Below, in pieces: positions 10,401 to 25,400 of a DNA stretch of 64,000 nucleotides. Made by a program: the position numbers and the translations under genes. The DNA comes from Zerene cesonia (taxonomy: Eukaryota; Arthropoda; Insecta; Lepidoptera; Pieridae): contig NC_052116.1 of assembly GCF_012273895.1 (NCBI RefSeq), positions 3,224,001 to 3,288,000 of the forward strand, given 5' to 3'. The number at the start of each line of letters is the position of its first letter. Position 1 is the stretch's first letter. The notes beneath the pieces are model-generated. The model saw only the letters and a list, made by a program, of their open reading frames with translations. It was not told where the DNA came from and did not search any database.

Positions 10401-13400
10401 ATGTCTTTTAAAATGGACCCGTGGACAATATTTTGGACTTTTGTTTTGGGTCTTACGAGTATTGCGGAGGCGGGACCTATTGGAGACCAATGTGATTGGA
10501 CTGGAAGGTACGTTTTTCTATTTTAATATATTTTTGGTGCATAAATACGCAATTATTATTATCATAAACTTTCAGCATATCTAGTAATTTTTTCTAATTA
10601 TAAGTAAGTTTCCAAAAAAAATCAACAGTATGTTCATAGTAATATTGGCGTAACGTTAGAAAAACGTTGCGGTGATGTAGTTTCGAAAAAAAAATCTTAA
10701 AAAGTTTGTAGACTATTAATTGTTTTTGAAAAAGTCCGGTTCACCATAAAAATTCTCTACATAATTAGGGGTTGGAAAATAGACTTTACCGCTTAAGACT
10801 TAGAGTTGTTTATAAATACATATACGTACAAATGTACTAATCTTCATAAAATTTGTAATTTTTTTAGTAAATCCTGTATCATTGTCATATTTCAATGAAC
10901 ACTGAAGATGAGATTCAAATAAAATGAGCTTGAGCCCTGAGGCCCTGAGCCTTTTAACAATAGGATTGTAGGTACTTAGTTAAGACAATTGAGGTCTTAT
11001 TTTTAAATATTAAATTGAGTATTGTCTCTAGTACTTGCATTTATTATAAATTCATTTAAGGGATAGTTCTATTATTATAATTTAGTTGTTTTACCACATA
11101 AGTAACTATTTCTTTAAAGCCTGAGTTTTCTAAATTCTCTATTTTTTTGTATTAGCCTATTATGAAATGTTTCTAAATGTTCGTTTGTTTCAATCATGTA
11201 TAAGCAGAATTCCAATTAGTTTTTAAGAATTTCCATTATAATCCTGACCCGAGGCGAGCCGCGAGTCATTCGCGCCGTGCAATTTGCTAATATGATGTCG
11301 GTGGGTCGCTTGCGTGTTCCAAATTGGCATCAAATTGTGGTTTCTTCTGCTTTTGTTTATCCGATACTGATCGCGGGTTTGCGTTTGTGTCATTTTTGGA
11401 TAATCTTACCATAGACTTAGGCAGTGATCGTATATTCTTACATAAGTACGTAATACTTTCTAATTCTTTAGAAATGCAAATAATCCATTAAAAAGTCATG
11501 CATTTGGCAGAAATTTGAAAATATGTAATCTTGTAGATACAAAAGAAACACAACTTCCTAAGTAAGGAAGTTATTTAATGTCATCATAATCTGAATGAGT
11601 TTTTTTAAAGGATTTTTGCCGACTACAAATGAACAATGGGTAACGTTTTAGAAATTAAGATTATCAAAAGTCTATAAACACAAAACATAAAAGAGCTGGA
11701 TGCATGTAATTTTCCCAAATAGCATTATCTCCAGCACCAAACATTGTAAACTGTGATTTCTAAAATACTGTCAACACTTTAATTTCTATTCTTATTTCCA
11801 TTATGTCATTAGGGATATGTTAGGGATGACATTAAACTTGTCATCAGGTAATGATACTAAAAGATAATAATTGTAATTGTTAATGCACGCTCCGGAAACG
11901 GAGTTAAATGAGGGCGAATGCGGAACAAAATCAACAAGTTGGGTTTCCCATTGAGGGGTGGCGTGGGAAAGCCGTGGGAAAAGCTTTCTCGTCACCCCGG
12001 GACACGTGACCCTTCCGGCTTTAGGGGGTGTATCAATTGTTTATAAATACAATGAAAAGATACTTTATTGTGACCCCGTGGCCGGTATGAAGAGAGGGAT
12101 ACATTATGTGAAGTTGCGCCGTTAACTTGATAACTATGTAAAACGGGCAATATACTTTTTTGTTAAGTACTATACGGTTGCAAGATAATTATTTTATTGC
12201 AATAACAAAAATCCAATTTTATTTATGGTGAAAAGATAAACGAACGTCAATCAAAATCATAAAGTTTATCTCAAAGAACGAATTTCACGAGGGACAATCA
12301 ATAATGCAGGCAAAAAAGCAAATTGAGTGTCAATGTACCGGCATCAGTGCATTGTGGGGCTTCAAGTTCATACATTAATATTTATTAGGGAGGGATACGG
12401 AGGGGAGCGAGCTGTTTATTATAATATCCTCCTATTATAACGCGTTCGCACGACATTCACTGATTGATAAGTAGACTAAATTGTCAGCTAAGTTCTCTTA
12501 TGCATTATTTCCTTTGTGCTCTGTAATTGTACACTATCCTATTGAGCCTTCTTGCTTTTCTTTACCGCACAACTTCTTTACAAAATCCTCATGGACAGCA
12601 TCAAACGTTTATCTGGATTTTATAAAAAAGTTTATAATAAGATGAGGGTTTAGGTTAAACATAATATTAGCAAAGTTGTTGTTGTAGTTTACTCAAAAAC
12701 ACTGGGCATATTATCTGGCTTTAATTTTAACATACTTTTTAAATCGGAGTCTATTCAATTGGAAATGTTATGTTCATGCTCTATTGTGGAACCACTTTCA
12801 ATAGGTAGCTAAGAATCTAAAGGGTTATTATTTATTAGTATAGTCGTTTATGTAGTTGAAGTGCATGGCAAGATTATCCCTCATAATCTAGCTAATCTTT
12901 CTTATCCTTTAAGTAAATCTGTGCAAAGTCATGCAGCGCCGTAATGACTCCATAGAAGGATGGTATTAATGCGCGTATCTGTTTAGTAATGGCAACTCTT
13001 AACATATTTTATACAAACAGGTCCCACCTTATCAAGCAGTGATGGTCCTCTTACGCATATAAGTACATGAGCATTCGCACTTTTCTAGTTAATATTGTTA
13101 TGTAAGCGGATGTTATATGTTATGTTGCTTAAGCAGGAAGAGTTATTTCTTATGGTAGACTCGACGTCAAGTTAAATGCATTAATTGTCTAAACAAATTG
13201 CTCCACGCACTTTCATTGTGCATGCGTAAGTCTCAGCGGATGTGCGCAATGTCTGCAAGAAAAAGTACAATATAACTTATTAATACGTAGGTTAATTTGT
13301 TTTAAGACTCTTTAACAGCGGTGTTGGCGCCGACATTACAAAGTGCATTAGGCTCAACAATGGCCAGCCCCACATAATAGATAATAGATGATAAACACGC

Positions 13401-16400
13401 TAAGACGACAGAATGTTGACATCCTGACTAATGTTTTTTTGAATGTTTGATTAAAGCCGTTTGTGGCACGTTACATGAATTAAAGTTGCGATGTAGATGG
13501 TAAGATAATTCTCCAACGTACAACTTTACGTAACGTCTTGGTAAGCTGTCTTACCTACCTATTTTGAAAAGTATGAGACTTAAGCTGATACTCTAATCTG
13601 TATGCAGTATGCAATAAATGTTAGTTCATTCTATCATCTTTATCAAGGCAACGGAAGTCATAAACGCCTAACATACGATACGTGGTTATTTTCAACTTTT
13701 GATTAAAAAAAGTGATAAAAATATGCCATGAGAACTTTTTGCGGCTTTATTTCCTGAATGACCCACATATTATATTCTGTGTAACCGCAAATACGGATGT
13801 TGCTGTATCACAGAATGTGATAAAACATCAGATGGCCAGTAATCGCACGCATATGGCTACCCCGAGTTAATTAGGTAGTGTGAAATTCCGGAAGAATATC
13901 CCATATTCCTTTCATATGTATTTACTATGATCGTTAGTGATCCAAAAGCGTTTCGGCAGTTCATGGGATCGAGGCGTCAGGACATTTCACATGGGATGAG
14001 CCTGGGAACACCACGCTCCGATTCCACTAAGAGAAAACATCCATCACATGTTGCTGTATGAAATCACGGTTATTTTTAAGCGACGATTGTTTTTATTCGC
14101 TCGCCAATTGGGGGCAATCAACGACACGTGTTCCGTTCGAGACGCTTGCCTTAGCCTGTCTATTGAGCTCATTGAATCTGCTGTGATATCATATAGTTAT
14201 GTAAAATTATACAAGTACTAATGAAGTATAAGTACCAAATAACTATCTATGTATAACAAGTCCTTTTAGCTTCTCTGGAACGTAATTTCCCAAGATACTT
14301 GAGCCATGCGTTAATTAGGCACTATCATCTTTCCACTCATACTTTGATCTAATGTAGACATATTTTTATTATGTGCTTGAAGCGCAATCACAAAGATAAG
14401 CCGTCTGGTCGTCACTGAAGGGTAATTCAATGTTAAGACCATGTGTGATTTAAATTGTCTCCTAACTAGCTTCCAGCTTTATCTTTTGTATGCATAACGG
14501 TATCTTTGAAACAAAGCTCAATATCATATCTATTCTAAGGATGAAGAATGATTTTTTTTGTCGTTGATTAATAGTAATGATTTTGACCTAGTTCTTAATT
14601 AACAACGTTCGTAGAGTTCGTCTTGCTTTATTTGCATTGATAGACTGGTGCGTAACAAGTACAAACCTTAAGCAATACGTTTTATTGAAACTGTTTATTT
14701 TGAAAGTAAAACATTTGAATGGGCTATGTTCATTTTAATTTATCGATATTCCACACTGCAATACATTGTCTAATGTAAATTATGGTTAAATCTTACTTTA
14801 ATTATAAGTAATTTCCTGGGAAAGGAGCTGTAAAGTACTCGTAGTTATTGCTTAACCATTTTACTGCAACGTTGCTCAATGTGGTACTGGTATATTGCAT
14901 TAAAATGTTAGAAAGTTCTCTCAGAAAGAGTATCAATTTGTTTGTTATGTTAGCATTGAACACAGCATTCTTTGAATGAAAGAAGTATAGCCAATTAACA
15001 TCGAATGTAGGTTGGCATTGTATCAGCAGGTCAGATAAAGGCCTTCTTTGTGTATTGGGTGTTTATTTTTTCAATTCGTTCTCGGAGACGCCTCGGTGTA
15101 TCGGCGCTAATTACGGTCTCTGGCCTATAATGCGAGGTGAGCGACTGACGTGTAATTAATGCTTACCGATATCTATGGCCTTCTATAAATTTTTATAGAG
15201 CAACATACAAAGCATTTGCTCTACGGTTTTGTACTTTGATAATAATATATAGCACTCCTTTTTTAAACAAGTCAATTCTAAATTATTAGTGCCAGTAAAC
15301 AAAAAAATTCCTAACGGTCAAGCTTTTACATGTAAATAAGGGAAGGAGGTGAAATAGGAATTTCGCCGAAAAATTTGGTATGCGAGATCAGCGGGATTTG
15401 TTGAATAATGCATTAGGGATCTAAGCGATTATTATAGAGGATGCGCGGGCGCGGGCGACGTCGCACGAGCTGCATTTTAATGCGCTTCAATCTGTACGAC
15501 GCGCTGTCAACTTATATTTCTTACATTACATATTAGTTTTCGACAAAACTGATTGTTTATTTATACAGAGTAGTACCTTTTCCGGAATCATGCTGAGCAT
15601 TAATGCGTTTGGCGCCTAAAATTTCTATTGTTTTTTTTTGTCTTCACACTGTAGTGCATCGAATATAGATAATATATTCTTTATTTTACCTATCATAGTC
15701 CAGTCCATTATTTACAATATACGACGCATCACTAATGAGGCAAGGCGGGTGAGGTGTAACTTGATGCTGTCCGAAGCGTCCCTAAACCGCCGACTTGATT
15801 GCCCTGTCTTGTCATCCATCATACATCTAGTATGTAAGGTAATCCCGAATGCTCATCGTACTAAAATAATGAAAAAAAAACTAATAAAGTTCTTCTTAAT
15901 GCACAAGTTTGCGTTGCTACCTTCCATCATAAAGAAAACAGATTTTTTTTATACAGGTATTTCGTATACAACCTCTTTCACAATCATCGCTATCGAGATA
16001 TCGTAAAAAAGGAATGAGTGGGGGCGACCGATTATAATGCAAAAAGAGCTTCGCGGTCGTTCCATAACCGATTGCAAATGGCACTCGCCTGAGGGCTCGC
16101 TGCGCCATTTATAGTCCCTTGCAATCTCGACCACAAAAAATAAAATATGCAATGATTTCTTCACCGATTCGAGCTCTCTATCTTCTGTTTATAATAATAC
16201 TACTAGCGATGGATTCGAAGCAAGGAGACACTGAAATTAGTATGACAAAAACTAAGCGTGCCGCCGCCGTCCCCTTTTAAAATGCCTGAGCGTAACACGC
16301 AGCCTTTTTTACTTATTGGTATACCTTTGGTATTGATGAGACGATCGCCGCGTGGCTTCTAATACTTAAATCATTGCACTCATTATTTAATTTAAAGATC

Positions 16401-19400
16401 GCCAAAGCATACTTTGTTAAATCAATTATCCAAATGGGAAGAGGTCGAAGAAGAAAAGTTAAGTGTTCAACAATTAGGTATCTACAGACTTCATGTTAGT
16501 AAGAAATGTAATTATACTCGTATTCGATACTTCCCCAATTAACACGCTTATCATGGCGATAAATGTTACCTGACCATTATGTATTGGTTCAAGAATGCCA
16601 TAAAACAGTATTGAGTTTCGTGTTGCCATACATCGTCTTGTTTATATTATGGAATGACCAGCGTACTTTGGCGACACAACAATGGTCGGCTGACATTACT
16701 TAAAACCTCAAAGATTTTACCCGATAAAGGTTAAATTGGCTTCTTTCGCTTAATAAGGTGCCCTACCTCTACAAAAGTGACAATCGTGAAATGCGCAACA
16801 ACTCATTGCAATGCCACTAATGGTTTATCTCTAAAAAACAAACGGGCCTATTAAATGGTTAAATAAAGTGATATACTGCTATACTGCTTTCAAATGTACA
16901 CCAATAATCGTTTCACAGTCTCTGCTTTTTCTTCACGGCTAATTATTTGTTATTGAATGAGTTGTTTTGAGGAAATACGTATCGGGTGCGAACACCATGT
17001 TGTCACTTGGTTGCATCTGGTTCAATCTCTTCCTGTGGGCTCAAGTCAATCAATCCCTACTTCCTCGACGTGAATAATTAGGTTTCGTGCTAAGATGTTT
17101 AATAACGCTTCAGTACGCGCAGTTGCGTTCGTCCGTGTAACAAAATATCGACACACGCTAAATGATATTTAATATCTCAGCACGGGAAGGATTCACTTTC
17201 GATCGAATAAAACTAAATTTCTGGAACGCCGTTAAAATCGTCTCCTTTTTCTCTTAATTTCTTTCCAACGACTTATGCACCATGGTCAATTATATTCATC
17301 GCCGGTTACTACGGTTAACTTATATGTTTTTATTACACCGATCAAGTTTCATAAATATTTATATAGAGTCAATTCAGCTTTATTTAGGTTATATTGTACA
17401 AATTAAATTTTTCAATTTTAAATTATAAGCAAAGTATATTTTAGTTTATAATGATACAGTATTACAGGACGATTAATAAATATGTAGAGTTCTATAACCT
17501 TTCACAATTTGAAACGACAGAAGCTAACGTAAATAAAGAGGGGTTTTTATTAAGTGACTGACTCTAATTGCCTACTTGAATATAGGGAACATACTTTTAT
17601 GTCTTTAGCCAGTTGCTGTAAACTCGAACTTATCAGCATTAATTGGTGCCGAGATTTTATGGGCGGGAAATTGCAAGGAATATTAATGTGTTCTTATTTA
17701 TAATTACCAATCTATTATTAACGACCTAGTCGTCGGTATTGTATAATAAGCTCATAATATGTAAATTGTAGACCACGTTTTACTACAGGCAGGTTTCTTT
17801 ATTCGACAGATCAGTAGTGATTAGACATCTTGTGTGAACTGTATGAAGGGATATGAAATAAAAATAAGACGATATGTTTATCAAAGCTACATAGATCACG
17901 CATTAGTAGCGGTTATTTTGATTTACCGAACCGGTCTGTCGGCTTCACAATAGAAGAGCCAAGATCAGGCTTTTCACACCTCCGTATTTGAGATGCGATT
18001 TAGCGTTCACGCCTCAAGTATACTTACCCCTAAAGTTCGCACCTCGTAGCACATATCGGGTATATAATATGTAAAGTTATTTCTTGTGTATATTTAAAAA
18101 GGTGGTTCGCTGCCTTCCTCAAATAAAAGTGCATTACAATGGATATATGGCTGTCTATTTACCATTGTGAGTGACCTTTTACATGTTGCCCAGTTTACAA
18201 GTATTCTGAATATATATAAAATATACATAATTATAATTAAATGTGTTTTTTTTAATTAAGGATAAATGAACGTTATTATTTATATTTCTCTACTGAATTC
18301 CTTTCCAATTATACTTTAGTATAATTATCTTTTGACATTGTAGGCCGAGACATTATGTCGGTGTATTTTGATAATTTCGGGTGATTACAGCGGTTTGACT
18401 GTCCTCGTGACTTGGTCTAATGGTACCAACTACTTCGTGAGTTGAATACCATTGTTCGAGTGAAAGTAAGCAGTCGTTACGAGCGTTTTGCGTGTTACGA
18501 AAACAACGTTACTATCGAGGACGATTTTTTTATGTTTGCTAATCATGGGAATCTATATTGTAATGTTTACATTACAATCTTTGCGATTACCTCATATATA
18601 ACCAGCTTCACACGTTATTTTATACCTAAAAGTAAACAAAGACAATCAAAATTGCAATTAACAATCATTATTATATGAGATGTATTATCGACGTCGCGTT
18701 TCTTATCCACGTCGCATTGAAACGCAAGCCACGTCATAATGTAATGTCTCCATTATCGACCACAATTGTTGCTCTTCGTGTTGGAAGTTAATCAAAATTG
18801 CATTACTCATACGAACGTTTGGTCACGGATACGAACGCGGAGTGATGCGCGGTAAAAAGTCACATTCGCTGGCTATATGTACGCATTTATGATTGATGAG
18901 GCGGTTTAATGTACACCGTTGAGAATTATCGAGATACTGAAGGGGTATCAATACGTGCGTGCACCTGCACTGCTTAATGACAAGTGGGATAATCTAGCGC
19001 TATTGGTTAGTGTTGAAGTGTAGGCGGGACGGTAGTTCTAACGAGATGAACAAACAGTACGGCCACTGCCGGGTCCGATATGTGCTTGACGTGCAACCGA
19101 TGTTAAATACACAATACGCATTCGAAGTAGCTAGAAAAGTCCATTTTATGGTTAGGTGTCATGTGTACAATGCTAGCCGCCTTTTTTGCTCTTTATTTTG
19201 AAACTGGACTCTATTAGTTTTTAAAATGATTATTCTGAATGTTGACGAAGGATGGTAGGTGTTACTACAAGTGTTATATTAAACATTAACAAGTACTATA
19301 AGTAAATAGTACCTACTTTTCATTTCATAAGCTCTTACCCTGACTTAGATTAAAAACATACTAACAAAATTGTCTTAACTGCTATAATATTTTTACCTAA

Positions 19401-22400
19401 ATGCATTTTGTGCAAATGAAATATGGTATAAATACGATATTATAAGATAGGATTATTTGAATAGGATTCAACGTGCGCGAGGGCTGAATATTTTTTCATG
19501 GACCGACACAAAGGATTGTTTGGATTCGGCTATTGTGTTAAACTTTAGTGGTTTCCAAACAAGCCTCGTACGTGACACGGACAAAAGACAATGATTCAGC
19601 GAATCGTTAAACATGAGTATTGAGATATTGATAGATGTTATTGAATTAATGAATATCGATCTTTGTGACTTTTACAGCCCTTAGAGAATCGATTGTGATT
19701 ATAATAACTGTGAGGAGGAAAGCGACTCAAAATTATGCACGGATGAGATTATATTGCATCTCATTTTAATATATTATTATTAAACAATAAACTTAACGAC
19801 CAACTTGTAAGAACTAGGCCACACTTTAATGGAATAAAGGGGATGGCACCAGATTGAAAATACAAAGAATCATCAAAATCAGTTCACCCCGTCGAAAATT
19901 CTAAGGTGGTATACCTTAAGGCTATATATAAGTTAACCCAAAAAAATCAATTTCGTTAATAATCTCCTCCTTTTTTGGAAGGCGGTTGAAAAACATTTTT
20001 TTATACCTACTCCTAGATCTAGATTTATGTATGTTCTAAATGTATTTGAATTGCATGCCAATGTAGATCATTTCATCGCATATATTATTGAGACGCAATC
20101 ATAAATCCTGAAACTGGTTGGTTTGTCTGTGTGGTCATTACCGTCGCCTCACCAACTTGAAATATGATATTACACATTCTTCAACGGGCGAATCAACAAG
20201 GACACCGCGACTGCATTTACGCACTTATTAAATATGCATTTTATAACTACAATTAACTGTAATCGCTCTAGAGGTCCATTTCAACGGATTTTATATTCGA
20301 AACAAAGAATTACAGCCAATTTGTGACAGGATTTTACGACGTCAAAACCATAAATTTTTAAACACCATTTAGATATAAAAATGCTTTTTGTGGCATTGAT
20401 GTATTCATAACTCGTTTTTGTACGATACATAAGTATTATGCTATTGTATTTTAGAATGGACAAACGTTTTAACATAAATCAGAGGAAAATTGACTTCATG
20501 TTTTATATGCAAATACGTACCACACAAGAACATAAGATAATAAATAGTAGATAATGTTATTCATGCCCAATACAAAAATGTTTAAGTTCATCCGAATTTA
20601 TGAATCATGTAGGAGGAAAAGTATTGTTAAAAATATTAGATACAGTAATCAGTTTTATGCCCATTATATAACGCATTTCGCTGAATTATGTGTTTCATAT
20701 CAAAATTAATTCTAGAATAATAAAATATTTAGTACATTTATATATGAAAAGAACACATGTAAAGCACTAATGAGGCGTTTGAATAATAAAATATTATTCA
20801 GTAAAGGTCTACGGAATGTATCGGCCATTCTTCGGAGCCTTAAACCGCTGTCCAGTCATCATCCGATTTAAGAGCTTTGGTATTCGCAAACCTCTAATTG
20901 GCTTCTTTTCCATATCGAGCCAGATCTGACGTTCGAGAAAAATCGAAAGATTTTGCATTCAATTCTACGAATATTCGTTTTTGGTAACTGTCCAACGCTT
21001 TGTTTAACATTTGCTGTTTATTATCTTTTTATTATTATAAAAAACTACTTTTTCATAAGTATTGTTATAATCTCTTTTTGATTAATTTATACTCAATGAA
21101 AATATGTATAATTTTCATCTTTGTCTGTATACAATATTATTTGATCTAGAATTGTATACCTACAATTGTTATGGATCGTTCAATTCGTCCAATTGACAGT
21201 GTTATCTCCGCAATAAACAACGAATGATCATATATTGTAGACAATAGAGGCTATAAAGACCAATTGCGCTCTAGGTCTCTTACCATGGTCATTGCAAGAA
21301 CGTGCGTTGTCTAAATTATCGAGCGGCTCGGGATATCAATTTAAAACGTTTTGCTCTACTTTCGATTCCAATATTCCTTTCTAAAACACTGAATAGCTGT
21401 ACTGGATGTTGATATTTATGCTTAGTTTAGGTAAAGTGTGGGCGGCGGGTACAGAATGTATAAATGAAGCGAGTTAATCAGATTGTACTGGTTGACGGTT
21501 GGCGCGTGCCGCAAGGCCGGTCAACTGAAGTCGCTGCTTATGAACCTTCTCGCTCGCACTCAAAGCTCTAAAAGGAGTTTCATGACTAAAGGTGGTTGTA
21601 CGTAAACCATAAACCGGCCTAATGCAGTTAATGGTGTAGTTTGGACAATGCGGTACGTTCTCGGTCCATTTGATAATGCGTCTGGTTTGAGAATGTTGCT
21701 TGATTGTTAAAAAGTTGACAAGAATCAGATTATAAATGATTAAAGTAACGAGGCATATGAAGATTTTCAAAATGATATATCTTAGAAAAACTGAGATAAA
21801 ACTGAGGCTTTATCAGACAAGCTCTGAGAAGCGTAAAACCGGCTCGAAGAGTTGTTAAGCAACCGAGGTATTCGTCATTGCATCGCCAACGTTATTCGAG
21901 ACAACCGCACGTGCTATGTAAGGAATTGCAATGGATTCGATGTGGACACCTCTATAATATTATTCAAATCGATCGCGACGAAAAAACAAGAGCCGAATAT
22001 AGCGAACGGTATTTAAATAACGAATTTGGTTACATTTAAATCTCTGAAGCCAATTTATCCAATTCGGAATGCAAATGTTGACCATTTTGAATGCAAATAC
22101 TTCGACATATTACAAGTTGTTTAATTATTGCGATCCGTTCCGTTTTCTGTGGACAATTTTGCCCAATAAAGGCGATGAGCGGTTGGTTTTTGATCGATCG
22201 GGTTTGCATTCGCGATAGCCTCGGGCGTCTGGTGTCCAAGTTACAGAGGCCCGTTAAATAATAACAAGCATGTACTCGTGGTTCCACTGAGCTATAAATT
22301 GTCCGCAGCCTCCGGCACGCGGCACGCAATCTCAATGCGGAAAGTAGGTATACATTGATGTAGCTATAGCGCCTGTGTCCGCCGGCGGCGTGGCGGGCGG

Positions 22401-25400
22401 CTGCGCGCCCTGCTATTGTTGTAGCTACAAGTATTGTAGCTTTTACTTGGCCGTATAGAGACTTAAATGCAGTGAATGTGTAGCGGTCACTGTATTTAGC
22501 TCTAGTTCATTAAACCTATAAATCTTTGGACTACCTTACGTTGGATGTTGTACAATGAATGGGTATATAATAGATGCTTTACTAAACCGTTGATGATACG
22601 TTTTAAATGCAAATGATTTGATTTTTACGTTCAATACTTTTAATTGTAATGTTTTTTAAGTTGTTTTTTGTAATGTTAGAACTGGTATACTATAATTAAA
22701 ATGTACCTTACCAGTTAATTGTACAGAGTGTAAGATAGAAAAACAATTTAAAGGACGATTAAAGTGGCATTTCGTGCTCCGCTTACTTCGTTATAATCGT
22801 GATAACGCTCGTAGACAGTTTTTGTGGACATTAGAAAGGCGGTGAATTATGACCGTTTCACTGCAATGATACTGGGACATTAAATTTAATTAAGAAAAAC
22901 CGACCCACGGTATCGGCTACGATCTGGCAGCCGTTGTAATTTATCTCTTGATCAAATTTTAATTTGGACGGGTAATGCAAAATCTCTTTTAAATTTTTTG
23001 TTGATTTTTTCGTCATACTCAAAATTAAATATCTATTGCCGAAGTCCAAATGGAATTCTTAATCAAGAGCTTATGTGTAGTTTAACTTTAATAACTGGTG
23101 TAATTATACGCTAAGTATATTTTATAATATCACAGTAGACGAAACATGCGTACAGAAATGCGTTGAAGTCTTTTGTTTCTGAACATTTAATTAAGGTTGT
23201 AATATTTCGATATAACAATTTTCATAGCTGTATAACTTTAACATATTTCTTGATAACCATAAAAAATCAAAGTATGTAATTCGATACATGTACTCTACAA
23301 ACCTTGTAATATTGAGATCTGTCATCTTTTAGTTTGGCAGATTTGAGATATACTTAAAATTACATGACACAATAGTTCAGATTTTTTTCTGGGAATCACG
23401 CTAAACGTGATAGGTAATGTAGGCCAATGAAAACACAAGTGAAATAGTTAGTATTCAGTGCGCAAACCGCACTGTTCTTTCTCACGCGCGTCTCGACCCG
23501 TGTGAAACGCACATGCGGGTTCGGCTGTAAAACTTTGTTTGTTTACATTTAACGTATCGTTATCGATAACATAAATCTGAAATTTTGGTAATATAATATA
23601 TATAGGTACAATAACTTTGCTCCCCTATGAATAGAGTCTATCAACGCGCTAACCTGTCTCTTCATTTAATTACGAAATTAATTCAATTTGTAGAAATAAA
23701 TATGTAGAAATAATGTATAGAATCTCGCTAACCAATTAAATAAACAAAATAATTGGCACAAGAAAATGATAAAATTGTAGAATTCTGCCACTAAACAGCG
23801 AGAAATAATGTGAACAACGTTGCTAATTTGTATATCGAAAAAGCACCGGTCGGACCGCTATTTGAGACCAAATTATACTCAATTTATCTGACAATATTAC
23901 AAATCAGAATATAATTATTCATTTCGCAAATTATTAAGATATATTCCTAAACTATAGATATCATTATACAATTTAATTGTATGCTATTAACAACGTGATG
24001 TTAATTTAATTAATGCATGGTAATATTGTTTAATCATTATTTGTTTAATGTTATTGCTTAAACCAAAACAGTTTTGTTTTTAATATAAACTAGCTGACCT
24101 CACAAGTTTTCGTACATAAGCGTTATTTAATACTTGTATTTTATAATATCACTCTGCCGCATAAGCAAATACCCTTGCTGTTTATGTTCCTTATCGTAAT
24201 GAAAGTTGTTTTATACAAGGTGAACGATTTCAAATATAATTTAGTTCCTATAGTATTGTCCGTTTAAATTATTGCAGATTTGTAAGCACTGTTCAATATT
24301 AATGAATATTATTGATATCAGGTTTATGAGCCTATTGTATTATAAATATTATAAATAGACCCTTAGTATATAGAGGCATACCAATATATATAAGGTTATG
24401 TAATGTATTATTTGTGTTTATCTTATTATATTAATTAATCAAATTGAATAGAAAATCAGATATTTTAATTGATTGAAGCCTTCGAGATGTTGATAACTTC
24501 TCCATATTATTTGATATCTCCTTTATGCTAACGTTAATAATAGGTATAATATGTAGTTATGTATATTGTATAGTGAATGACAAAAACTCATTTAGTTATT
24601 TATTATGCCGTGGGGACCTTTTTGCGTCGCAATTTATCATATCATTTATATACCTACATAATTTATATAGTCTATTGTGTTTTTTTTTGCGAGGTATTTT
24701 AAATAAGTGACTATTGACTATCGCCACGCCTTTATTTTTTTATTTCAAGTTCCTGGTATAGATAATAAATATAATTCCAAATTTAATATTATAACAAAGA
24801 AATTGAATGTTTTTTTTATTATCGTAAAGGAAAGGTATAAGCATCCTGTTAAATAAGATATTAACTTAGGCCTAATTCACACGAAAAATCAATATGTCAG
24901 ATGAGATAATATTGGTTATCTTGATATAGACATGAAATTGACAATATGACGTTTGTCAAATATTGTGCGACTGACTTATCTAAATTATCTCGTCTGTTTG
25001 TATGTCTATACTTTTGATTGACTGGAACATCTCGTTTGTGACGATTTTTGTAAAAAATAAAAGAATCCTCAATAATAAGTAACATTTACTCATCTAAACA
25101 TTATTGTGTATGCACACTATTCCTTATCAAGCATTATGGATTCATGTTTAATTTATTATTATAAGCGAAAAATGCAAAAAACTCAGCTAAGCCAAAATTG
25201 GTTAAATTATTTGCACGGAAAACATGCGTGCGAAAAATTTAATCAGAAAATTTATTGCCGTCGGCATTTAATATGTGAATATGTATTCAAATGTTTGGAA
25301 TGATTTACCATCGATTCCCACGTTAGCGTTCACGTGAAAGCTTGTGATAAATACATGATCGCATAAAATCCTTGCTATCACCTTATCATCGACATTTCCC

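Noticed and set aside
22036..22335. 99-codon minus frame in the giant intron
   Set aside because: No hydrophobic leader, domain or splice signals; composition looks random.
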